Below the pieces are notes generated by a model. It saw only the letters and a list, made by a program, of their open reading frames with translations, ran no database searches and was not told where the DNA came from. This document shows, piece by piece, positions 29,035 to 37,033 of a stretch of 64,000 nucleotides of DNA. The stretch comes from Kordiimonas marina (GTDB lineage: Bacteria; Pseudomonadota; Alphaproteobacteria; Sphingomonadales; Kordiimonadaceae), in the NCBI RefSeq assembly GCF_023006325.1, contig NZ_JAINDF010000001.1:302863-366862 (forward strand), written 5' to 3'. How positions within the stretch are numbered: position 1 is the first letter of the stretch; the number at the start of each line of letters is the position of its first letter. Position numbers and translations under genes: made by a program.

Positions 29035-29784
29035 ATGCAGACAGTGGCCAAGCCGCAAGAACGGCAGACAGCTTATTCCCTGTTGGCACGCCATGCACTT
29101 TTTGCGGGAATCGATGATCAGACGGTCGAGATGTTTGCTCAGGCCGGCCAATTGCAGGAGCACACCAAAGGCAACATTCTGTTCTTACAGGATGATGAGG
29201 CTGAGTGGTTCTATGTCGTTGTTTCCGGCTGGGTTAAACTCTTCCGCGAAACCATGGACGGCCATGAGGCTGTGATCGACATCCTCACCTACGGCCAATC
29301 GTTCGGCGAAACCGCCATTCTGGAGAATGGCCAACATTCGTTCGGGGCCATGGTGGTGGAAAAATCCACCCTGCTCCGCTTGCCGGCTGCCATGCTCAAA
29401 CGTTCGGTGACTGAAAACAACCGGATGGCACTGGCCATGCTGCATACGCTTTCCGATCACCGGCGTCGCCAGACTCGTGAGATCGAGAGCCTGACGCTCC
29501 AGAACGCATCGCAGCGGATCGGGTGTTTCCTTCTCCGCCTATGTCACATCGACATGCCGCAGCCGATCGAACTCAAGCTGCCGTATGACAAATCGCTGAT
29601 CGCCGCCCGGCTCGGCATGAAGTCCGAAACCTTCTCGCGTGCGCTCAACAAGCTCCGGGACGAAACCAACATCAAGGTCGAGGGATCGAACGTCATCATC
29701 CCGAACCTGGACACCATGTCCAGATTCGCCTGCAGCGCCTGCTCGAACGAATTCCCGTGCGAGGATACGCACCACAGCCACTAA
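29035..29784 (+). CDS. Crp/Fnr-family regulator, Dnr/FixK-like, with C-terminal Cys/His tail
   Basis: The protein has 249 residues: a cyclic-nucleotide-type sensor barrel (about 20-140), a dimerisation helix, and a winged HTH (about 160-225). The recognition helix reads SETFSRALNKL. Glu198, Ser201 and Arg202 match the E-x2-S-R residues with which FNR, FixK and Dnr read TTGAT/TTGAC half-sites, and such sites lie nearby (8.35, 30.29, 32.55 and 41.05 kb). The N-terminal cluster cysteines of FNR are absent. Instead the extreme C-terminus reads FACSACSNEFPCEDTHHSH, with C233, C236 and C242 plus three His. I chose the ATG at 29035 from family length; the frame is open upstream. Confidence 0.88.
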   Translation: MQTVAKPQERQTAYSLLARHALFAGIDDQTVEMFAQAGQLQEHTKGNILFLQDDEAEWFYVVVSGWVKLFRETMDGHEAVIDILTYGQSFGETAILENGQHSFGAMVVEKSTLLRLPAAMLKRSVTENNRMALAMLHTLSDHRRRQTREIESLTLQNASQRIGCFLLRLCHIDMPQPIELKLPYDKSLIAARLGMKSETFSRALNKLRDETNIKVEGSNVIIPNLDTMSRFACSACSNEFPCEDTHHSH

Positions 29785-29805
29785 GGGCTTTCTCATCTTC
29801 TTGAG

Positions 29806-29830
29806 AGCTCCTCTTTATGAGGAGCTTTTT
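29806..29830 (+). terminator. Rho-independent terminator after the Dnr-like gene
   Basis: AGCTCCTC (29806-29813) pairs with GAGGAGCT (29819-29826) around the loop TTTAT and is followed by TTTTT. It lies 22 bp after the stop codon and 18 bp before the stop of the convergent small gene. Confidence 0.88.
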
Positions 29831-29847
29831 ATTACCCGCCGTCTGCT

Positions 29848-30222
29848 TCAGGCGCTCGGCACGGATGTCTTGAGCCAGTCCCAGTCCAACAGCGACGGGT
29901 CCTCAATCACCTTTTCAGGGTCTTCCAGCATCTTACGGATATAGTCGGCGCTGATCCGGCGGATCGGCACCTCACCATGGCAATCGCAATTGCATTCATG
30001 GAAGTTGATCTTTGTGTCCTTCATCGAAACTGCCATCCGCGCTTTCGGTGCATCGTCGACGAGGGCGAACTCAACTTCATTCCCGGCCATGGCTTCTTCT
30101 GCGGCCTTCCAGATAGGGCCATAAGGGAAACGGTCTTTATTGGCCTCCAGCGCCTTATTGCAGAGCTCCAGATACTGACGCATCAGCTCATCGTAAGACT
30201 CTTCTTTTGCAAGCTCTGACAT
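29848..30222 (-). CDS. Unknown small protein with a Cys-x-Cys-x-Cys-His motif
   Basis: I do not recognise this 124-residue soluble protein. It has an N-terminal helical part (MSELAKEESYDELMRQYLEL), a possible beta region (VEFALVDDAPKARMAVSMK), then KINFHECNCDCHGEVPIRR. The latter puts His75, Cys77, Cys79, Cys81 and His82 close together like a metal or cluster site, and a helical end rich in Trp and Asp follows. AGGAG is 5 bp before the chosen ATG (30220-30222); an in-frame extension to 30255 lacks such a site. It is divergent from hemN, and the FNR-type box at 30286-30299 is 70 bp from its start. It sits between the Dnr-like regulator and hemN, so a redox- or metal-linked role is inferred. 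Confidence 0.75.
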   Translation of the reverse strand: MSELAKEESYDELMRQYLELCNKALEANKDRFPYGPIWKAAEEAMAGNEVEFALVDDAPKARMAVSMKDTKINFHECNCDCHGEVPIRRISADYIRKMLEDPEKVIEDPSLLDWDWLKTSVPSA

Positions 30223-30285
30223 GGTCACTCCTGAACGGGAAAGCTGAACTTTCAAACACTATTTCATACTTGGTAGTCAAGGTTG

Positions 30286-30327
30286 TTGACTTCCGTCAAA
30301 TCCCCCTCGCCTTCCTTCCAGTATTCA
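30286..30327 (+). promoter_or_regulatory. FNR/Dnr-type box and -10 hexamer upstream of hemN
   Basis: The 14 bp box (30286-30299) has half-sites TTGAC and GTCAA with spacer TTCC. TATTCA at 30322-30327 is a -10-like hexamer whose centre is exactly 32 bp from the box centre. The hemN GTG start lies 71 bp downstream of the box centre. The box could also serve the divergent small gene (start 30222, 70 bp away on the other side), although I see no good -10 on that side. Confidence 0.75.
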
Positions 30328-30363
30328 GAATACGTTGAACAGTTAGACCCGGAGAGTACCGCC

Positions 30364-31725
30364 GTGACCGAAAATAAGGCAGACATCCTGCTGAGGCATA
30401 ACCAGCAAGTTCCTCGCTACACCAGCTATCCGACAGCGCCGCATTTCACGGCCGATGTGGAGGCTGAGACCTTTGAAGGGTGGGTGCGGGCGCTTGAAGC
30501 CGACACGTCTGTCTCCCTTTATATTCATATCCCCTTCTGCCGTCAGATGTGCTGGTATTGCGGCTGCAACACCCGCGCGACACGGCGCTATGAGCCGGTC
30601 GGCAAATATCTTGAAACGCTGATTGCAGAAATTGAGCAGACAGCCGGTTGGACCGGGCGCAAACAGCCTGTCAGCCACATTCATTTTGGCGGTGGGTCGC
30701 CGAGCTATCTGAAGCCCGAAGATTTCAGCCGCCTGATGGCAACCCTGCGCGACAAGTTCGATGTCCGCGAGGGTGCCGAGATTGCCGTTGAACTGGACCC
30801 GCGCGAGGTCAGCGAGCCCAAGGTGGCTGCCTTTGCCCTCGCCGGAGTCAACCGCGCGAGCCTGGGGGTCCAGGACTTTCATGAAGAAGTGCAGGAAGCC
30901 GTCAACCGCCGCCAGCCCTTCCACGTGATATACGACACCGTCCGCCTCTTACGCGACTATGGCATCAAAGCGATCAGCATGGATTTGCTGTATGGCCTGC
31001 CGCACCAGACAGAGGCCATGATGCGGGAGAATGTCGATTTCGCCACGGCGCTGGCACCGGACCGCATCGCGCTGTTCGGCTATGCCCATGTGCCCTGGAT
31101 GAAGAAGCATATGCGGCTGATCGACGAAGACGCCCTGCCGGACGGGGCCGCCCGGCTCAAGCAGTTTGAGGCCGCCAGCGAACAGCTGAAACGCCGCGGG
31201 TATGTGGCCGTGGGGCTCGACCATTTCGTCAGCCCGCGCGACAGCATGGCGGAAGCCTACCGTGACCACAAGCTGCACCGCAATTTCCAGGGTTATACGG
31301 TCGACCCGGCCGATGCCCTGATCGGGTTCGGGGCTTCGGCCATCAGTGCCCTGCCCCAAGGCTATGCCCAAAACACCCCTGACCAGCGCGCCTATATGGC
31401 GGCGGTTGAAGCCGGGCATGCCGCCACCTGCAAGGGCAAGGCGCTCACCGAGGACGACAAACTCCGCCGCGCGATCATCGAAGAGCTAATGTGCTATTTC
31501 GAAATCAACCTGCTCGATTTCATCGAGAAACATGCGCTGTCGTCTGAGTATTTCTCCCATGCGCTGAACCGGCTCAAGCCGCTGGTGACCGACGGCCTGG
31601 TCACTGTGTCCGATGACGGCCGCATCATGGTCGACCATGAGGCCCGCCAGGCTGTCCGCCTGGTTGCCGCCGCGTTCGATAAATATCTGAACCCGACCGA
31701 AGGCCGTCACGCGCAGGTCGCCTGA
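30364..31725 (+). CDS. hemN: Oxygen-independent coproporphyrinogen III dehydrogenase
   Basis: This 453-residue radical-SAM enzyme has the HemN cluster motif C59-x3-C63-x2-C66-x-C68 (FCRQMCWYCGCNT), preceded by YIHIPF. The HemN-specific C-terminal domain follows. It decarboxylates coproporphyrinogen III to protoporphyrinogen IX without oxygen. I chose the GTG at 30364 (MTENKADILL) because GGAGAG precedes it and the length fits; an in-frame start at 30283 would overlap the FNR box. The upstream box and the nearby cbb3 oxidase genes fit haem supply under low oxygen. Confidence 0.95.
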   Translation: MTENKADILLRHNQQVPRYTSYPTAPHFTADVEAETFEGWVRALEADTSVSLYIHIPFCRQMCWYCGCNTRATRRYEPVGKYLETLIAEIEQTAGWTGRKQPVSHIHFGGGSPSYLKPEDFSRLMATLRDKFDVREGAEIAVELDPREVSEPKVAAFALAGVNRASLGVQDFHEEVQEAVNRRQPFHVIYDTVRLLRDYGIKAISMDLLYGLPHQTEAMMRENVDFATALAPDRIALFGYAHVPWMKKHMRLIDEDALPDGAARLKQFEAASEQLKRRGYVAVGLDHFVSPRDSMAEAYRDHKLHRNFQGYTVDPADALIGFGASAISALPQGYAQNTPDQRAYMAAVEAGHAATCKGKALTEDDKLRRAIIEELMCYFEINLLDFIEKHALSSEYFSHALNRLKPLVTDGLVTVSDDGRIMVDHEARQAVRLVAAAFDKYLNPTEGRHAQVA

Positions 31726-31750
31726 CCGAGCCTCTCATCCTCCAAAACAA

Positions 31751-31784
31751 ATGCCGGGCACTTTGCCCGGCATTTTCTTTTTTC
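31751..31784 (+). terminator. Rho-independent terminator of hemN
   Basis: ATGCCGGGCA (31751-31760) pairs perfectly with TGCCCGGCAT (31764-31773) around a 3-nt loop, followed by a T-rich run. It lies 25 bp after the hemN stop. Confidence 0.92.
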
Positions 31785-31801
31785 CATCCACCGCAGACAA
31801 A

Positions 31802-31836
31802 GAAAAAACCCCGCCCCGACTTGTCGCCGGAGCGGG
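31802..31836 (-). terminator. Rho-independent terminator of ompW
   Basis: On the minus strand CCCGCTCC (31836-31829) pairs with GGGGCGGG (31817-31810), with one G-U pair, and TTTTTT follows (31808-31803). It lies 22 bp beyond the ompW stop. Confidence 0.85.
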
Positions 31837-31858
31837 ATTTCCCCCTTAAAACAGACCC

Positions 31859-32485
31859 TTAGAAGCGGTAGCCGAAGCCCACGCCCAGGATCCAAGGGTT
31901 AATGTCGACATTGGCGGTAACCGCACCGCTATTGATGCTGACATCCGTGCTCAGGAACAGTTTCTTGGCGTCAATGTTGAAGGACCAGTCATCATTGACC
32001 GGAATATCAACACCGGCCTGAAGGGCCCAGCCGAACTTGTTCTTGTAGGAGATCGAGTTCACATCGCCCGGGGTTTCGCTGTAGAAGATCGTATAGTTGA
32101 TCCCTGCACCGATATAGGGACGGAAGGAAGCGTCTGGCGCAAAATGATACTGCATCGTCAGGGTCGGCGGCAGCAGCCAAACGTGGCCGAGGCCGAGATC
32201 ACCAAGGGCGGTGTTGGTCGCAAACACATTGTGTTTGGTGGTCGCCAGGATCAGCTCGGTCGCGATGTTTTCGGTCCAGAAATAACTGATGTCCAGTTCC
32301 GGAACAATGGAGTCACCCACAAGGGCCTGACCACCGATCGAAACCGTACTGGATTCATGGGGAACTACGTCGATGGCGCGTACGCGAACCATCCAGGGGC
32401 TTTTATCCTCCGCATGAGCAACACCACTCGCGGTCAGAAGGGCAGCCGTGCAGGTCATTACCTTCAAAATCGATAGGGAGCGCAT
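31859..32485 (-). CDS. ompW: OmpW-family outer membrane protein
   Basis: This 208-residue protein has a clear signal peptide (MRSLSILKVMTCTAALLTAS, cleavage after AHA near residue 25). The mature part of alternating beta strands ends GVGFGYRF, with a terminal Phe as in outer membrane beta-barrels. LTMQYHFAPDASFRPYIGAG and YFWTENIATELIL are typical of OmpW. OmpW forms an eight-stranded barrel thought to pass small hydrophobic compounds. AGAGGA precedes the ATG, and a perfect FNR consensus box lies 67 bp upstream, in line with FNR control of ompW in E. coli. Confidence 0.92.
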   Translation of the reverse strand: MRSLSILKVMTCTAALLTASGVAHAEDKSPWMVRVRAIDVVPHESSTVSIGGQALVGDSIVPELDISYFWTENIATELILATTKHNVFATNTALGDLGLGHVWLLPPTLTMQYHFAPDASFRPYIGAGINYTIFYSETPGDVNSISYKNKFGWALQAGVDIPVNDDWSFNIDAKKLFLSTDVSINSGAVTANVDINPWILGVGFGYRF

Positions 32486-32545
32486 CTTTTTTATCCTCTT
32501 AAGTTACGTCTGAGAGAGAGGTAACAAATCGGAGAGGATCAGGCC

Positions 32546-32559
32546 TTGATGAAAATCAA
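32546..32559 (-). promoter_or_regulatory. Consensus FNR box upstream of ompW
   Basis: TTGAT-GAAA-ATCAA is an exact match to the FNR consensus TTGAT-N4-ATCAA. Its centre is 67 bp from the ompW start. It lies between ccoS (ends 32587) and ompW, so ompW has its own promoter. The hexamer 32 bp away (TACCTC) is a poor -10, so the exact transcription start is unclear. Confidence 0.75.
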
Positions 32560-32586
32560 TTCTTCAAATGTTTTCAAAAAGATGCG

Positions 32587-32811
32587 TTATTTTTTAGGGT
32601 CTTTTTCCAGGGTAGTTTCTGATGCTTTTTCGGATGCATTTTTTGGGCCATATTGCTGCGGCAAATCGCCCTCGTCATCATCGAACAAAATGCGCCATGC
32701 CGCGCCGTCCAAATCCTCATATTGGTTGTTGCGCATGGTCCACAAAAAGCCGATCAGACCCAACAGACCCAGGCTAAGGGCAATTGGAATAAGGTAAACT
32801 AGGATTCCCAT
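32587..32811 (-). CDS. ccoS: Cytochrome oxidase maturation protein CcoS
   Basis: This 74-residue protein has one N-terminal transmembrane helix (LVYLIPIALSLGLLGLIGFL) followed by the CcoS signature WTMRNNQYEDLDGAAWRILFD. It is required to insert haem and copper into the cbb3 oxidase in Rhodobacter. The start overlaps the ccoI stop by 1 bp. It closes the cco gene series. Confidence 0.93.
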   Translation of the reverse strand: MGILVYLIPIALSLGLLGLIGFLWTMRNNQYEDLDGAAWRILFDDDEGDLPQQYGPKNASEKASETTLEKDPKK

Positions 32812-35165
32812 CAGGCTTTGCCTTTCCGCGTCAGGGTAAGCCGGAACGCATTCAAAATTACAACAAGCGACGAGCCGGACATGGCTGCCGCCGCAATCAT
32901 CGGCGTGACATAGCCCAGTACCGCCATCGGGATCGCGCAGACATTATAGAGGATCGCGAGCGCGAAATTCTGTTTTACCAGCCGCCCGGAGATGCGGGAA
33001 ACGATCAATGTTTCCAGAACCGGCTGCAGATGGTCCCCCTGGAAAACGATATCCGCCGTATTCTGGGTGATATCGATGGCGCTCGATGGCGACATGGAAA
33101 CATGCGCGGCCGCCAAGGCCGGCGCATCGTTAAGGCCGTCGCCCACCATCAGAATTTTCGCACCGTCCCCTGCCAGTTTTTCAAGGTAGGCGCATTTTTC
33201 GACTGGCGTGACCCCGGCCTCATAGGCAGTGATCCCCGCCAATTTCGCAGTTTCCTTCACCACGTCGGCCCGGTCGCCGGACAAAAGCCGGACCTCAAGC
33301 CCGCGTTTTTGCAAGCGCGCCACTATAGTGGCGGCATCGTCCCGGAGCGCATCGGCGAAAGCGAACCGCGCGGCGGGCACACCATCCTTGGCGAGCCACA
33401 GTTCCAGGTGCGTATCGGCGCCATTTTCCGGCGCATCCGACGGGCCGCACCAGGCACGGCTGCCAAGCTGAACGGACACGCCGTCCAAAGTGGCTTCAAG
33501 CCCACGGCCCGGATGTTCGGTCACATCAAGCGGCTGGAAGGCACCTTCAAACGCTGCGGTCAGGGCTTTAGACAGCGGGTGTTTGCTGTGCGCGGCCAGC
33601 GCAGCGGCCAGCGCGAAACTGTCGTCATCATAATCACCGGCGACAAGCGCGGGCTTGCCAACAGTCAGCGTGCCGGTCTTGTCGAACACGACCGTGTCGA
33701 TTTCGGCCAGCCGCTCAAGCGCGTCGCCGGATTTGATCAGCACCCCGCCCTTCATCAGGCGGCCGCTTGCCAGCACCTGCACAACAGGAACCGCAAGGCC
33801 GAGCGCACAGGGGCAAGTGATGATCAGCACTGTCACCGCATGCATCAGCGACATCTGCCACGGCGCCTGCATGGCCAGCCACCAGCCGAGGAAGGTGAGC
33901 GCGCCCATGGCATGGACGACCGGCGTATAAAGCCGGGCCGCCCGGTCGGCGAGGCGGACATATTTCGCCCCGGCCTGTTCGGCGGTTTCCAGCAGACGGA
34001 CGATTTCACTGAGCAGGCTTTTCTCGCTCGCCTTAGTGACGACAAGCTCGATCGGCGCCGACAGGTTGAGCGTACCGGCGAAAACGTTGGCGCCCGGCAT
34101 GATCGGCTCCGGCAGGGTTTCGCCGGAGATCAGCGACATATCTGCCGCCGACTGGCCCTTGATGACCCTGCCGTCCGCCGGGATATTTTCGCCCATGCCG
34201 ACGATGACTTCCATGCCTTCCGACAGGTCCTTGACCGGCACCTCGCGGACAGTGCCGCCCGCGCGCACGGTGGCAAACCCGGCCAGGCGGGACAGCAGCT
34301 TGGCGGCAGACGCCCGCGCCTTGCCCTTGGCCCGCGCGTCCAGGTAGCGACCGATCAGCAGGAAGAACATAAGCATGGTCGCACTATCGAAATAGACATG
34401 CTGACCGTGGCGCATGGTTTCACTGAGACTCATCGCCGCCGCGAGAAGGATCGCTAGCGAGATCGGCACATCCATATTGGTGTGGCCTTCCTTGAGGACA
34501 CTGAAGGCCGACCGGAAGAAAGGCCGACCGGCATAGACGATCGACGGCAGCGCAATCAGCGCCGACACCCAATGCAGAAGGTCCCGCGTGGCGACCCCCA
34601 TCGTCTGGGCGGTCGAGGTCCAGACCCCGACCGAAAGCAGCATGATGTTACCGGCGGCAAAGCCTGCGATGGCGATCGACTTCAGAAGCTCACGCTCATT
34701 TTTCTCGCCCGCGTCGACGCTGGTGGCAAGCGGGTGGAGTTTATAGCCAAGCTTGGTGACGATGGCGGCCAAGGCATTGCCGCGGCCGCGGTCCCCCTGC
34801 CAGCTGAGCGAAAGACGCTCGGTCGTCATGTTGACGCGGGCGGCGGTCACGCCGTCCTCGCCCGCGAGGGCATTTTCGATCAAGCGGATACAGGAGGCGC
34901 AGTGGATGCCTTCAACCCCGACTTCGAGCCGGTAGCTGCCATCTTCCTGAACGGTTGCGAGCGTGGCGATGCCTGACGCGGCATCGCCTGTGGTCTCGGC
35001 ATCTTTCCGCCCTTCGTGGAGCGCACTGTAGGCTGCTTCACACCCGCCGCAGCAAAAGTCACCCCCGTCGAGGGTCGGCTCACCACACTGGATGCAGGTC
35101 CCGGCCTCGGTTAGTGCCGTTTCACAACCATGCGTTCGTGATGCTGATACTTGTGTTGCTGCCAT
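32811..35165 (-). CDS. ccoI: Cu(+)-transporting P1B-type ATPase for cbb3 assembly
   Basis: The protein has 784 residues. A Cys-rich N-terminus (CIQCGEPTLDGGDFCCGGC) precedes an HMA domain with GIHCASCIRL. Eight membrane helices carry the copper motif CPCALGLAVP, the phosphorylation site DKTGTLTVG, and GDGLNDAPAL. It exports or delivers copper for the CuB site of CcoN. I chose the ATG at 35163-35165; a TTG at 35189 is also in frame. Either way the gene begins 55 bp or more inside ccoH, an unusually long overlap. Confidence 0.95.
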   Translation of the reverse strand: MAATQVSASRTHGCETALTEAGTCIQCGEPTLDGGDFCCGGCEAAYSALHEGRKDAETTGDAASGIATLATVQEDGSYRLEVGVEGIHCASCIRLIENALAGEDGVTAARVNMTTERLSLSWQGDRGRGNALAAIVTKLGYKLHPLATSVDAGEKNERELLKSIAIAGFAAGNIMLLSVGVWTSTAQTMGVATRDLLHWVSALIALPSIVYAGRPFFRSAFSVLKEGHTNMDVPISLAILLAAAMSLSETMRHGQHVYFDSATMLMFFLLIGRYLDARAKGKARASAAKLLSRLAGFATVRAGGTVREVPVKDLSEGMEVIVGMGENIPADGRVIKGQSAADMSLISGETLPEPIMPGANVFAGTLNLSAPIELVVTKASEKSLLSEIVRLLETAEQAGAKYVRLADRAARLYTPVVHAMGALTFLGWWLAMQAPWQMSLMHAVTVLIITCPCALGLAVPVVQVLASGRLMKGGVLIKSGDALERLAEIDTVVFDKTGTLTVGKPALVAGDYDDDSFALAAALAAHSKHPLSKALTAAFEGAFQPLDVTEHPGRGLEATLDGVSVQLGSRAWCGPSDAPENGADTHLELWLAKDGVPAARFAFADALRDDAATIVARLQKRGLEVRLLSGDRADVVKETAKLAGITAYEAGVTPVEKCAYLEKLAGDGAKILMVGDGLNDAPALAAAHVSMSPSSAIDITQNTADIVFQGDHLQPVLETLIVSRISGRLVKQNFALAILYNVCAIPMAVLGYVTPMIAAAAMSGSSLVVILNAFRLTLTRKGKA

Positions 35166-35608
35166 GTTACAAAAAGCCTTGCGTCCCAAAGACCGGCGAG
35201 CGGGAAGTTGACCGGTGCTTCATATTCCCCATGCCCCATATCCTTCAGGGTGAGGGAAAAGTCATGCCCGGCCGTCGTTGGCCGCATGAAGGAGGCCAAA
35301 ACCGTGGCACCGACGATCGGGCTCCCGGCCTTGTCCCTCAGGGAGAAGTGCAGCATGTCGTCCTTGCCGTAGGACATTTTGCTGCGCCAATGAAGAGCCG
35401 CTTCGGCATCCGCCTCCGCGATCTCAGCGTTATAGTGAATGCCTTCCTGATAGGCGTGGGTCGTGATGACCCCGGTATGGGTATGGACAGCAACATAAGC
35501 AAAGATGCTGTCGACCACAATGAAGCTCAGGAAGAAAGCGACAAAATACCACGGGATGAGCTTGTCGCTTTTGCGAATGTCCGTATCGTCTTGAACGCTG
35601 GTAATCAT
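35111..35608 (-). CDS. ccoH: cbb3 oxidase assembly protein FixH/CcoH
   Basis: This 165-residue protein has one membrane helix (about 20-42, YFVAFFLSFIVVDSIFAYVA) followed by the FixH periplasmic domain. It contains HAYQEGIHYN and a Trp-Asp-Ala-Arg (GLWDARLFV) near the end. It stabilises the oxidase assembly intermediate and works with CcoI. The start overlaps the ccoG stop by 4 bp. Confidence 0.92.
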   Translation of the reverse strand: MITSVQDDTDIRKSDKLIPWYFVAFFLSFIVVDSIFAYVAVHTHTGVITTHAYQEGIHYNAEIAEADAEAALHWRSKMSYGKDDMLHFSLRDKAGSPIVGATVLASFMRPTTAGHDFSLTLKDMGHGEYEAPVNFPLAGLWDARLFVTWQQHKYQHHERMVVKRH

Positions 35609-37020
35609 TGGTTGCCACTCATGAATAGGCCGGAATATTCATCCACCTTACCGGTTTTTTTCTCGACGAGGCGGAAAATTACTTTCACGCGCCCTTCACC
35701 CGGTTTTTCCGCCGTCAGGAACAGGCGGTAATGGCCGACACTGTCCGCGAACACCGGCAGGTTGTCCGCCTTCGGCTCACCCGCCGCTTCGATACGGATT
35801 TTGGCACCTTCCAGGCCCTCAACCGACAAGGCGTAATGCTGGTCAGAATGGGTCTTGTTCAGGATCTTGATGTCATAGCCGTTCCGGATATGGCCGTCCG
35901 ACAGCGTCACATAAAGCGGGTTGCGGTCATGCAGGACATGCAGCTCGAAATCCGCCCGGTGGGTCAGACCATACAGCATGGCCAAGCCGACGACCGAGAT
36001 AATCGCGGTGTACCAGAAGGTCCGCGGCCGCAGGATATGCGGCTTGGGCGGCAGGCCTTTGGCCCGCTGTTCGATATTGTGGGTGGTGTCATAGCGGATC
36101 AAGCCACGAGGCCGACCAACTTTGTCCATAATCTCGTTACAGGCATCAACGCACAGACCGCAGGCGATACATTCCATCTGCAAACCGTTCCGGATGTCGA
36201 TGCCGGTCGGGCAAACCTGAACGCACGCGGTACAGTCGACACAGTCGCCGCGGCCTTCCCACGTCTCGCCCTTCTTGTGCTTGCCGCGCGGTTCACCGCG
36301 GACATCGTCATAGCCGATGATCAGCGTGTCCTTGTCGAACATCGCCGACTGGAAGCGCGAATAGGGGCACATATACATGCACACCTGCTCACGCGCGAAC
36401 CCGGCCATCAGGTAGGTCGACCCCGTGAGCGCAATGATCCAGCCGAGCACAGACATGGGCACATCCAGGTGCACGATCTGGTCAAGCAGCGTCGGGGCAT
36501 CATTGAAATAGAAGACCCAGGCACCGCCGGTCAGAAGACCGATCACGATCCAGATGGCGTGTGTTGCCGCCATCTTCCAGAGTTTTTCAAAGGTCCAGGG
36601 CCCCTTGGCGAGGCGCAGACGCTTGGCGCGGTCGCCCTGCACGATCCGCTCGACCCAGACGAACAGGTCGGTCCAGACCGTCTGCGGGCAGGCATAGCCG
36701 CACCAGACGCGACCGGCGAGGCTGGTCACGAAGAACAGCCCCACCGCCGCAAGGATCAATATGCCGGTGAGGTAATACACCTCCTGCGGCCAGATCTCGA
36801 TGAAGAAGAAGTATGCGCGACGTGCCGGCATGTCGATCAGGATAGCCTGATCCGGCGCGTGCGGTCCCCGGTCCCACCGGATGAAGGGAGCCAGATAATA
36901 GATACCCAGAAGGGTTATCATGGCCACCCATTTCAGCTTGCGGTATGTACCCCAAACACGTTTGGGATACACACGCTCCTTCTTTTCGAAGAATTGGATC
37001 GGAGCCGCACCGTCGCTCAT
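35605..37020 (-). CDS. ccoG: cbb3 assembly ferredoxin-like membrane protein CcoG (FixG/RdxA)
   Basis: This 471-residue protein has about five membrane helices. The motif CGYACPQTVWTDLF lies in the membrane part, and two [4Fe-4S] ferredoxin motifs follow (CVDCTACVQVCPTGID and CIACGLCVDACNEI). A C-terminal immunoglobulin-like periplasmic domain ends the protein. CcoG is reported to act as a cupric reductase during cbb3 assembly. It is 13 bp after ccoP in the operon. Confidence 0.95.
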   Translation of the reverse strand: MSDGAAPIQFFEKKERVYPKRVWGTYRKLKWVAMITLLGIYYLAPFIRWDRGPHAPDQAILIDMPARRAYFFFIEIWPQEVYYLTGILILAAVGLFFVTSLAGRVWCGYACPQTVWTDLFVWVERIVQGDRAKRLRLAKGPWTFEKLWKMAATHAIWIVIGLLTGGAWVFYFNDAPTLLDQIVHLDVPMSVLGWIIALTGSTYLMAGFAREQVCMYMCPYSRFQSAMFDKDTLIIGYDDVRGEPRGKHKKGETWEGRGDCVDCTACVQVCPTGIDIRNGLQMECIACGLCVDACNEIMDKVGRPRGLIRYDTTHNIEQRAKGLPPKPHILRPRTFWYTAIISVVGLAMLYGLTHRADFELHVLHDRNPLYVTLSDGHIRNGYDIKILNKTHSDQHYALSVEGLEGAKIRIEAAGEPKADNLPVFADSVGHYRLFLTAEKPGEGRVKVIFRLVEKKTGKVDEYSGLFMSGNQ

Positions 37021-37033
37021 ACTTTCTTACTCC

